Translations under genes and position numbers: made by a program
NCBI GenBank assembly: GCA_001771055.1
Contig: MESS01000137.1
Coordinates: 15,425 to 21,724 of the forward strand
Length of the DNA: 6,300 nt
DNA from: Caldithrix sp. RBG_13_44_9
GTDB taxonomy: Bacteria > Calditrichota > Calditrichia > RBG-13-44-9
Direction of reading: 5' to 3'
Shown here: piece by piece, positions 1 to 5,211 of the stretch
Layout: every line of letters begins with the position of its first letter
Position numbering within the stretch: position 1 is the stretch's first letter
Notes under the pieces: model-generated
What the model saw: only the letters and a program-made list of their open reading frames with translations
Told to the model about the DNA's origin: nothing
The model's database searches: none

Positions 1-243
1 AAAAAATTAATTCCCCTTATCAATAAACTATTGCTGAGCTGGCAGGTTAACTTTTCCTTTAGGATTTTTAAAGTAACTGATGGTAGTAGAAATTTATAAT
101 AAAATTCCAGACTTAATGATAAGGGTATCACAAGGTTTGAGTCAAAAAAGGATACTAATGAAAATGAAGCAAAAAATCAGCAGATTTTATATAAAAAACT
201 CTAGTGAGATAAATCTAAAATCTAAAATCTCATATGTTTTTTG
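1..243. other. Gene-free AT-rich stretch left of tRNA-Arg
   Basis: I see no convincing gene here. The only open frame (80-277, plus strand) has no Shine-Dalgarno sequence, has an unremarkable lysine/isoleucine-rich composition and runs antisense into the tRNA-Arg, so I treat it as chance. The right part (205-232) contains the word AAATCTA repeated with small changes. It can fold into a weak stem that may end the tRNA-Arg transcript. Confidence 0.6.
191..232 (-). terminator. Weak terminator-like stem after tRNA-Arg
   Basis: Read on the minus strand, TGAGAT (232-227) can pair with ATCTCA (210-205) across a 16-base loop made of the word TTTAGAT. After six more bases comes a run of six T (198-193). 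The stem is short and AT-rich, and the T run does not abut it, so this is not a canonical intrinsic terminator. It is the only candidate in the 50 bases after the tRNA. Confidence 0.22.
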
Positions 244-317
244 CACGCCCAGAGGGATTCGAACCCCCGACACCTGATTCCGAAGACCAGTGCTCTATCC
301 AGCTGAGCTATGGGCGC
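244..317 (-). tRNA. tRNA-Arg (anticodon UCG)
   Basis: A complete cloverleaf of 74 nt can be drawn on the minus strand. It has acceptor GCGCCCA/TGGGCGT, D-stem GCTC/GAGC, anticodon stem CTGGT/ATCAG with loop CTTCGGA (anticodon TCG at 283-281), a 5-base variable region, and T-arm GGGGG/CCCTC with loop TTCGAAT. The anticodon UCG reads CGA and probably other CGN arginine codons. The first acceptor pair is G1-U72 and the discriminator is G73. The bases that follow are CAA, so the 3' CCA is not encoded and must be added by CCA-adding enzyme. An AT-rich -10-like box lies 10 bases upstream. Confidence 0.96.
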
Positions 318-327
318 GTAAATACAT

Positions 328-333
328 TTTATA
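328..333 (-). promoter_or_regulatory. Possible -10 box of tRNA-Arg
   Basis: On the minus strand TATAAA ends 10 bases before the first base of the tRNA, a good distance for a short tRNA leader. I find no convincing -35 box 16-18 bases further upstream. The surrounding DNA is a string of TATAAAA-like words, so the match may be accidental. Confidence 0.28.
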
Positions 334-444
334 TTTTATATTTAATAATTTAAAGTTTAAAATCTTCACTGCAAATTTAAATTAACGGCAGTGGCTCTGC
401 AATCCAAAAAATAGATAAAGGTATTTTATCTGAATTGGACTTTT

Positions 445-595
445 CTAGCCTGCTTATTCACAAAATTGATAGAAGTCAAGCTACCGCTCATTTATCTTTT
501 GCCACGGGTTTAAACCCGGGCGTGGCAAGATAAAAGGTTTAATATTACTTACCTTACTTCAAATAAATAACAATTTTGTGAATTAAACAGGCTAG
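445..595. mobile_element. MITE-like inverted-repeat element, non-coding
   Basis: The two ends are imperfect inverted repeats. The left end (445-468) begins CTAGCCTGCTTATTCAC. The reverse complement of the right end (571-595) begins CTAGCCTGTTTAATTCAC. They agree at all but one base plus one single-base indel, and both run on into AAAATTG. The element is about 151 bp and codes for nothing. The terminal CTAG is palindromic, so it may be part of the repeat or a 4-bp target-site duplication, in which case the element proper is 449-591. Ends beginning CCT with a 4-bp duplication would fit a derivative of an IS1380-like element, but that assignment is only a guess. A strong internal palindrome sits in the middle. 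Confidence 0.6.
491..535. repeat. Large internal palindrome with GGGTTTAAACCC core
   Basis: TTTATCTT(TT)GCCACG at 491-506 pairs with CGTGGCAAGATAAA at 521-534, giving about 14 bp with a 2-base bulge. Inside is a perfect 14-bp palindrome, CGGGTTTAAACCCG (505-518), which offers a competing fold. It lies between the ends of the 445-595 element and could be the hairpin of that element, or an independent REP-like palindrome that landed in it. It is not followed by a T tract of terminator type on either strand. Confidence 0.65.
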
Positions 596-659
596 TTGTC
601 AAAAAAGGACCACAAAGTTTCCGACTTTTACAAAATTCATAACGCTACGCGAATAAAGT

Positions 660-786
660 TACTTGCCATCCGCCAACTGCATACTGCCAACTGTTTTGGA
701 TATACAGCTTATCTTCCTTTTACAACTCGTAAATAGCAAGGGCTAGCGCGTTATGCAAACATTAATACTTGCCACTGCCAACTGTT
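660..786. repeat. Two copies of a TACTTGCCA...ACTGCCAACTGTT segment
   Basis: TACTTGCCA occurs at 660-668 and 766-774, and ACTGCCAACTGTT occurs exactly at 683-695 and 774-786. The first copy carries 14 extra bases with one more GCCAACTG unit. This is imperfect direct repetition made of short related words, with no coding potential. Confidence 0.5.
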
Positions 787-838
787 ATATTTCTTCCCAA
801 CCCCTCTATGCTCTCTGCGCTCTGCGCTATGCTTTAAG

Positions 839-2965
839 CTATTTAAGCAATAACATCTTCCTGGACATACCGTATTTCTCAGTCTCAAGTTTATAAATAT
901 ACAACCCGCTGGCTCTCCCCTCCCCGTTCCACTGATAACGATGGTAGCCGGCCGGCAGATTTTCCCAACTGACCTTATCTACCTGCTCACCTAGGATATT
1001 ATAAATGGTTAATGATAACTTCCCGGATTGCGGTAATTCAAACTCTATAATGGTGCGGGGATTAAATGGATTGGGATAGTTCTGATACAAAAATATTCTG
1101 GATAGTAAATCCCTACCCTTCCCTTTAATATGAGTAGGACCAGTAAAACGATAGATTTCAAAAGCGTAGTCATCGGCCACATAAATTGTGTCATTTTCTA
1201 CAAAAATTTCATATCCTGACCCCGGAGTATCGTACGAACCTACTTCGACAATATTATTGGTATCAGACACATCTGCAATAAACAGACCATAATTGGTTTG
1301 AAGGTAAGCATAATCACCTTCCACAAACACTGCAGCCCGCAATCCGGGAAAATCCAGTTCCTCTATCAAATGAGGCTGAGTAGGATTGGCAATATTAATA
1401 ATTGTTAAGTCATTACAAGCCATGAATGCTAAATCACCATTCACCTGAATGTCGTATGGCCAACCGGACAATTCTAATTCACCAATTCTTATTGGCAACA
1501 TTGGATCTGATATATCGAGAATATATAGTCCCCAATTTGCATCTACCAGATAAGCATAATTTCCCGACACGTCAACTTTATCTGCAGATACAGAATCATA
1601 GTATCCAACTTCAATTGGAATTTGCGGATTGGATATATCAATAATACGCAATCCAGAGTCCGAATCAGCCACATAAGCATAATCTCCCTCCACATCCAGA
1701 CCCCAGGCCCAGCCGGGAGTATTGTAAACCGACAACAGAGACGGAGCAGCCGGATCGGCCACACTTACAATTTTTAAACCTTGAGACGTCTGAGTGATGA
1801 AGGCCAGCGTATCTTTCACTACAATACTTATTCCATTATAACCAGAAGATGGCCAATTATAGATAACAGATGGATACAATGGACTACTCACATCCAGAGT
1901 AGTTAATAATTTCTGTCCTCCGGTAACATAAGCCACATTTCCTGATTTATAGACTCCCATCACTGATTCAGAGCTTGGTCGATATTGAAAGAGTGGTAGG
2001 GGATTGGATGGATCAGCGATATCTAGTAATCGCAAACCGCCATAAGTATCAGTGAGATAAACATAAGAACCTGTGGTATAAACCCCGCTGGCATTGTAGG
2101 CAAAAGCAGTACTTAAATTTACTGGATTGGAAGGATCAGAAATGTTAACCATATGTAATCCAGAACCATCATAAGCAATAAAAGCAATCGTATCCTCAAC
2201 AAAAATACCAATCGCCTGGTTTAGTCCAATATTGTAAGAGCCTACCTCCTGCAGATTATTCAGGTCGGAAATGTTTACGATCCTCAGCCCAGAATCTCTG
2301 GCGGCAATATAAGCATAATTTCCTTGTACCGATAAATCATACATTTGGCCCGGCAATTCCAATTCTGTTATCGCATACATGCTATCTGACTGTGCTACAT
2401 TGACCACCATCAAGCCAACATCCCAGTCTCCAATATAAGCAAGGTTATCTTTTACCCATACTCCATGGGCATCCAGATAGGCGGTGGTAAATTGACCAAT
2501 AACTATAGGAGTGGAAGGGGTGCTAATATCGAAGACATATATTCCAGCAGATCTGGCAGCCAAATAGAGTAAGTTTCCCTGTACAAAAATACCTCGTACA
2601 TATCCGCCACCGATATGATATTGCCCTACAATCTGGGGATAGGATGGGTCCGACACATCTGTCACGATCAGCCCATAATGCTCATCACCAATATAGGCAT
2701 AATTGCCGCTCACTGATATTACTCTGGAACTTCCCGGAGTCGCCAGATTGCTCATTAACACCAGAGTGTCTGGATCGCTGACATCTAATATTGCCAACCC
2801 ATAACCATCCACCACATAGGCATAATCCCCAGATATCACTATATCAGAATATGAGCCCGTTACCAGAGCATTTCCCAGAAATTCCACATTCTGTCCGAAC
2901 TGGCTTAATACACTTAAAGGAAATAAGAAAAGAAAGGTGATAAGGTAAAGAATGATAGAGCGCAT
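839..2965 (-). CDS. Secreted LVIVD-repeat beta-propeller protein with C-terminal sorting domain
   Basis: The product is 708 aa. It starts with a signal peptide (MRSIIL, a hydrophobic core, then a likely cut in VLS|Q at 21/22). Residues about 40-608 hold 14 LVIVD-type repeats of about 42 aa, each following the pattern V-x-G-N/D-Y-A-Y-[IV]-x-D...GL-x-[IV]-[VL]-D-I-S-D-P-x-x-P. LVIVD repeats (Pfam family) form beta-propeller blades in surface proteins. The C-terminus (about 620-708) carries YPNPFNP at 630-636, IYNILGEQV, then SGLYIYKLE. That is the pattern of type IX-secretion/FlgD-like C-terminal domains in FCB-group bacteria, so the protein is probably exported and surface-attached or released. 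No catalytic motif is visible and the ligand is unknown. I chose the ATG at 2965 rather than the in-frame ATG at 2977 because a GGAGGT box lies directly between them. The gene stands alone. Confidence 0.93.
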   Translation of the reverse strand: MRSIILYLITFLFLFPLSVLSQFGQNVEFLGNALVTGSYSDIVISGDYAYVVDGYGLAILDVSDPDTLVLMSNLATPGSSRVISVSGNYAYIGDEHYGLIVTDVSDPSYPQIVGQYHIGGGYVRGIFVQGNLLYLAARSAGIYVFDISTPSTPIVIGQFTTAYLDAHGVWVKDNLAYIGDWDVGLMVVNVAQSDSMYAITELELPGQMYDLSVQGNYAYIAARDSGLRIVNISDLNNLQEVGSYNIGLNQAIGIFVEDTIAFIAYDGSGLHMVNISDPSNPVNLSTAFAYNASGVYTTGSYVYLTDTYGGLRLLDIADPSNPLPLFQYRPSSESVMGVYKSGNVAYVTGGQKLLTTLDVSSPLYPSVIYNWPSSGYNGISIVVKDTLAFITQTSQGLKIVSVADPAAPSLLSVYNTPGWAWGLDVEGDYAYVADSDSGLRIIDISNPQIPIEVGYYDSVSADKVDVSGNYAYLVDANWGLYILDISDPMLPIRIGELELSGWPYDIQVNGDLAFMACNDLTIINIANPTQPHLIEELDFPGLRAAVFVEGDYAYLQTNYGLFIADVSDTNNIVEVGSYDTPGSGYEIFVENDTIYVADDYAFEIYRFTGPTHIKGKGRDLLSRIFLYQNYPNPFNPRTIIEFELPQSGKLSLTIYNILGEQVDKVSWENLPAGYHRYQWNGEGRASGLYIYKLETEKYGMSRKMLLLK

Positions 2966-2969
2966 ACTG

Positions 2970-2975
2970 ACCTCC
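2970..2975 (-). promoter_or_regulatory. Ribosome-binding site that decides the propeller-gene start
   Basis: On the minus strand ATGGAGGTCAGTATG contains GGAGGT ending 4 bases before the second ATG (2965-2963). It overlaps the first in-frame ATG (2977-2975), which has no purine-rich box upstream. The downstream ATG is therefore the likely start, and it puts the Arg of the signal peptide at residue 2. Confidence 0.8.
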
Positions 2976-2995
2976 ATGGTTATAGTGGAAAATAA

Positions 2996-3024
2996 TTTTT
3001 ATCTCTGAATACAGTTTTAGTCAA
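2996..3024 (-). promoter_or_regulatory. Possible sigma-70-like promoter of the propeller gene
   Basis: On the minus strand TTGACT (3024-3019) and TAAAAA (3001-2996) are 17 bases apart. The -35 box is close to TTGACA and the -10 box is weak (4 of 6). A start near 2989 would leave a leader of about 25 nt carrying the GGAGGT site. The region is AT-rich and FCB-group bacteria often use a different -10 element, so this is tentative. Confidence 0.35.
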
Positions 3025-3113
3025 AGAAAAAATTCTTTCAACAGAACACGGAGATCTGAATCAGGATACTGGCAGGTTAATGAAGGTCACACTGTCACAA
3101 GATCATTTTTATG

Positions 3114-3160
3114 TACACCGCTGGCCTGGACGGTGTATATTTTCTTAGGCCTGCTAAGAA
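3114..3160. repeat. Two adjacent perfect hairpins
   Basis: The first hairpin is TACACCG (3114-3120) / CGGTGTA (3131-3137) with a 10-base loop. The second, four bases later, is TTCTTAG (3142-3148) / CTAAGAA (3154-3160) with a 5-base loop. Both stems are 7 bp without mismatch. TATTTTC follows the first one on the plus strand, so it looks like a weak plus-strand terminator, but I find no plus-strand gene for it to end. They could also form in a long minus-strand transcript from the tRNA-Leu side. Confidence 0.5.
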
Positions 3161-3327
3161 TGACCGAATTTAGATAAAAATTAAATAATAGTCAAGAAAG
3201 TAATGTCCGCGGAGTGCAAAAAAAAGAATGCAGAAAGCAGTCGGCAGTTAGCAATAAAAACCTGCGCTTGGCGAATATTTTGTACTTTGTAATTTGTATT
3301 TTACCTTTTTTCTCTGCCATCAGATGG

Positions 3328-3357
3328 ATCCGTCTAATGACGGATTTTGTCTTTTTT
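3328..3357 (+). terminator. Terminator-like hairpin with T-rich tail
   Basis: ATCCGTC (3328-3334) pairs perfectly with GACGGAT (3339-3345) across TAAT, followed by TTTGTCTTTTTT. The form is that of an intrinsic terminator on the plus strand, with 7 bp, a 4-base loop and a T-rich tail. No plus-strand gene is visible upstream in the window. The T-rich tail also belongs to a heptamer repeat, so the terminator role is uncertain. Confidence 0.35.
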
Positions 3358-3378
3358 CTTTTTTCTTTTTTCTTTTGT
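3351..3378. repeat. CTTTTTT heptamer tandem repeat
   Basis: Three exact CTTTTTT units start at 3351, 3358 and 3365. A fourth changed unit (CTTTTGT) starts at 3372. The array grades into CTTGTAT/CTTGCTT/CTTGTTT words up to about 3408. It is non-coding and lies directly downstream of tRNA-Leu on that gene's strand. Confidence 0.6.
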
Positions 3379-3412
3379 TTTCTTGTATCTTGTATCTTGC
3401 TTCTTGTTTTTA

Positions 3413-3499
3413 TGGTGCGCGGAGAGGGACTTGAACCCACACAGGATTTCTCCCACCAGATCCTAAGTCTGGCGCGTCTGCCAATTCCGCCATCCGCGC
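3413..3499 (-). tRNA. tRNA-Leu (anticodon UAG)
   Basis: This is a class II tRNA on the minus strand. It has acceptor GCGCGGA/TCCGCGC, anticodon stem CCAGA/TCTGG with loop CTTAGGA (anticodon TAG at 3465-3463), a variable arm GGGA-GAAA-TCCT (a 4-bp stem capped by a GAAA tetraloop), and T-loop TTCAAGT. The discriminator is A73, and CCA is encoded at 3415-3413. The anticodon UAG reads CUA and probably other CUN leucine codons. The T-stem GTGGG/CCCTC has a U-U mismatch at pair 50-64. The gene begins 49 bases after the stop codon of the small operon protein and has its own promoter candidate. Confidence 0.96.
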
Positions 3500-3511
3500 T
3501 GAGCGGCGCAA

Positions 3512-3540
3512 AATATAAGGGATTTTATGAATTACTGCAA
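3512..3540 (-). promoter_or_regulatory. Probable promoter of tRNA-Leu
   Basis: On the minus strand TTGCAG (3540-3535) and TATATT (3517-3512) are 17 bases apart. The -10 box matches TATAAT at 5 of 6 positions and the -35 box keeps TTG. The -10 ends 12 bases before the tRNA, which would give a leader of about 5 nt. It lies just after the operon's last stop codon, where I see no terminator, so read-through from the operon into the tRNA is also possible. Confidence 0.45.
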
Positions 3541-3548
3541 ATCGTATC

Positions 3549-4031
3549 TTAAACTGCCAGGCGTAAATCACTCCAGAACGTGGTCCAGATCCGGGCAATA
3601 TTGAAATCATTTCCACGCTCCCAATTAAATAACCGGCTATCCTTACCTAGAAACAAGCCGTTTTCAAAAATTAATGCCGGGCGTTCTTTTCTCTTTCCCT
3701 CGCCAGTAACCAGAACTACCATGGTTGGAATCCTTTCCTGATCCTGCTCTAACAAAAGGGATACTTCCTCGGAAAAATTCCACCTGCGAAAAGATGTGTC
3801 TCCCGCCAGAATCAGTATTCTCTTAAGGTGAGGAAGGATATCCTCTCTAAAATCTATCGGAATGATAGCCGAAGAATCGAATAGATAAAAATAGACTAGC
3901 AGTTCCGGATCTATCTCCAAACGGAAGGCCCGGAAAGGAGAATCTTCCATTTTAACCAAAGGTAATTTCCGGGAAATTTCCAGAAATAAACCTTTTTCCT
4001 GCTCCACCACCAGCACTTCAATTATTTTCAT
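3549..4031 (-). CDS. Small unrecognised protein, possibly a decayed Ras-like G domain
   Basis: The product is 160 aa, with no signal peptide or membrane segment, so it is probably cytoplasmic. I do not recognise a named family. Its hydrophobic strands are spaced as in a small G domain: IEVLVV (4-9), LLVYFYLF (44-51), RILILAG (71-77) and PTMVVLVTG (102-110). EQEKGLFLEIS (10-20) sits where a P-loop and helix 1 would be, but GxxxxGK[ST] is absent. There is also no DxxG, and TGEGK stands where NKxD would be. The G-domain link is inferred from this layout and from the neighbours. Residues about 115-160 are rich in Trp and Phe. The ATG overlaps the upstream gene's stop (ATGA, 4 bases), which suggests translational coupling. 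AGGA lies 10 bases upstream of the start. It is the last gene of the operon. Confidence 0.82.
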   Translation of the reverse strand: MKIIEVLVVEQEKGLFLEISRKLPLVKMEDSPFRAFRLEIDPELLVYFYLFDSSAIIPIDFREDILPHLKRILILAGDTSFRRWNFSEEVSLLLEQDQERIPTMVVLVTGEGKRKERPALIFENGLFLGKDSRLFNWERGNDFNIARIWTTFWSDLRLAV

Positions 4032-5191
4032 GAATAAGTTTTCCTGATAAATCTTTCAATTTTTATCGCAGATTCGGGATCAATCTCAGAGGATACTCCC
4101 GGATCTGCTATCTTTGCCGCAGGTAGAGGAGATTCCACAATTTCAGTCTTTACCGGCTCTGGAAGTGGAACCTTTTCTTTGCTGACCTTTTTACTCTTTT
4201 TAAAAAGTCCCCCCAGGGAATTTATTATTTGCGATAAACTCTTTTTCTCCTCTTTTTGAGTTACAGGCGATGGCATTTCCTTGGCAGTTAGCAGTGCTTT
4301 TTTTTCTAGGAGTTGATTTACGGTTCTTAAGATTTCCAGATTATCCTGATTCATCACTGCCAATAATTCGTAAAGATCACTGCTTTCCTGGCACAATTTT
4401 AGAATCTGAACTGAGAGTTCATTTTTCGAATATTCCAAATTTTCCAACTCAGGGTTGGTACGGTAGCGGTCATGGGATGCCGAAAACAACCGTATTAATT
4501 TTTTCTGCTCAGTAGTCTGGTTTTTCAATTCCGGCAGTATAAGCGGATTCTCGGTTTCCAGATCCCCCTTTTCTGTCACTTTGGTAAAATGTACCTTTAC
4601 CTCAGCCCGGATTAATCCTGCCAGCTTTCGCAGCGCTTCCATCCCTTCCAAAGCCCGCAATGAGGCCCGGACGATTCTACCCTGGTGGAAATACACCCGG
4701 CCAATGTGCCCGCGCTCGGTAACTGTGAGCAGAGCATCCGCCTGGGCAACCTGAATACGCCGAATCGCCTCGATAAAACTGGAGTCTAAAAAAGCACCAT
4801 CGCTAGCCGGTATTTGGGTGAATCCACTGGCTTTTCGCAGAGGTTCCAAAACCTGATATATCAACCGATAAAACTCCATTTTGGGGATCGGTATCGAAAT
4901 AACACCTGCAACCGGCAGAGCGGCTATATAATGGAATTCTTCTGCTTTACGGACTACCGCAATAACTGGCAGATGTTTTAACTGATGATTTTCTAAATGT
5001 TGGAATAGCGCGGAAACTATCTCAAAATTTCCCGGCCAGACTATTATCAGGTCAAGGACATCATTCTGGCAAACCTCTATTACCGTTGGCAGTTTTGTTG
5101 CCAGGTGCAGCTGATAACCAGGAGAAGAAAAAATCTGCGATACTTCTTCACGATACTTTTCGTCAAGTAAGTAAACAACCACATCATACAT
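4028..5191 (-). CDS. Receiver-like (phospho-site lost) plus DUF4388 signalling protein
   Basis: The product is 387 aa and cytoplasmic. Residues 3-115 have the alternating strand/helix layout of a response-regulator receiver. The acidic pair D10-E11 is kept, but the phospho-acceptor Asp position is Trp (W52 in DLIIVWPG), the Thr/Ser switch is V80, and the conserved Lys is I100 although the following Pro (P101) remains. It should not accept phosphate by the usual mechanism. Residues about 134-205 are DUF4388-like, with the signature GRVYFHQGRIVRAS (164-177) followed by LEGMEAL. Residues about 258-302 look like a winged-helix segment (ILKLCQESSDLYELL...VNQLLEKKALL). The tail (about 305-387) is charged, rich in Lys, Pro and Ser, and probably disordered apart from a last helix. 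It starts 20 bases after the upstream stop. GAGGG lies 11 bases before the ATG, a longish spacing. The function is unknown beyond a probable protein-interaction or scaffold role. Confidence 0.9.
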   Translation of the reverse strand: MYDVVVYLLDEKYREEVSQIFSSPGYQLHLATKLPTVIEVCQNDVLDLIIVWPGNFEIVSALFQHLENHQLKHLPVIAVVRKAEEFHYIAALPVAGVISIPIPKMEFYRLIYQVLEPLRKASGFTQIPASDGAFLDSSFIEAIRRIQVAQADALLTVTERGHIGRVYFHQGRIVRASLRALEGMEALRKLAGLIRAEVKVHFTKVTEKGDLETENPLILPELKNQTTEQKKLIRLFSASHDRYRTNPELENLEYSKNELSVQILKLCQESSDLYELLAVMNQDNLEILRTVNQLLEKKALLTAKEMPSPVTQKEEKKSLSQIINSLGGLFKKSKKVSKEKVPLPEPVKTEIVESPLPAAKIADPGVSSEIDPESAIKIERFIRKTYS

Positions 5192-5211
5192 AAATGAAAA
5201 TCCCTCGCCGA

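Larger units (their letters stand above)
318..838. other. 521-base gene-free interval with repeats
   Basis: No open frame of useful length or with a ribosome-binding site is present. The interval holds an AT-rich word repeat (about 320-362), an inverted-repeat element (445-595), a pair of partly matching segments built from ACTTGCCA and ACTGCCAACTGTT (660-695 and 766-786), and a CTCTGCGC-type micro-repeat (809-833) just before the stop codon of the secreted-protein gene. I see no clear intrinsic terminator for that gene. The GCGC-rich repeat at 815-828 could form a small stem but has no T run after it. Confidence 0.6.
2978..3412. other. 435-base gene-free interval between propeller gene and tRNA-Leu
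   Basis: There is no supported gene here. Frames at 3192-3440 (minus) and 3214-3552 (plus) are low-complexity and cross the tRNA. Going left to right, the interval holds the propeller-gene promoter candidate, two adjacent perfect hairpins (3114-3160), an A8 run (3218-3225), CAGAAAGCAGTCGGCAG-type words (3231-3252), TTTGTA-type words (3279-3302), a third perfect hairpin (3328-3345), a CTTTTTT heptamer array (3351-3378) and CTTGTAT-type words (3382-3408). Confidence 0.6.

Noticed and set aside
80..277. Plus-strand 65-aa frame
   Set aside because: It ends inside the tRNA-Arg in antisense, has no Shine-Dalgarno sequence and shows no recognisable protein features.
244..317. tRNA-Arg as an integration (att) site for the 445-595 element
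   Set aside because: No second copy of the tRNA 3' end is present in the window, and no integrase gene is seen.
141..609. GTCAAAAAAGGA shared at 141-152 and 598-609
   Set aside because: It is mostly an A run, so the match is low-complexity and does not extend.
638..755. Inverted pair CATAACGC (638-645) and GCGTTATG (748-755)
   Set aside because: Eight bases separated by about 100 is within chance expectation. No wider pairing supports it.
1426..1764. Two short frames (plus 1426-1644 and minus 1543-1764) inside the propeller gene
   Set aside because: They are shadows of the repeat-coding sequence in other frames. Repetition of the real gene makes them look ordered.
839..2965. Regularly spaced GCATAATCTCC-like DNA words as a CRISPR-like or tandem DNA repeat
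   Set aside because: They encode the recurring NYAY/DYAY of the LVIVD repeats in a long open frame. The repetition is at protein level.
40..3080. CTGGCAGGTTAA shared at 39-50 and 3069-3080
   Set aside because: About one 12-base match is expected by chance in a window this size. The flanks do not extend it.
3192..3440. Minus-strand 82-aa frame rich in Lys and Arg
   Set aside because: It is a reverse-strand translation of the same low-complexity tract and begins inside tRNA-Leu.
3214..3552. Plus-strand open frame of 112 aa with a Phe/Leu/Ile-rich, membrane-like middle
   Set aside because: The hydrophobic stretch comes from the T-rich micro-repeats. The frame then crosses tRNA-Leu in antisense and runs into the operon's 3' end.
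3410..3616. Minus-strand open frame ending in MAELADAPDLGSG...
   Set aside because: This is the well-known false protein produced by translating a tRNA-Leu gene. It overlaps the tRNA fully and has no ribosome-binding site.
4270..4515. Plus-strand 81-aa frame
   Set aside because: It lies antisense within the receiver-like/DUF4388 gene, which has clear domain content in its own frame.
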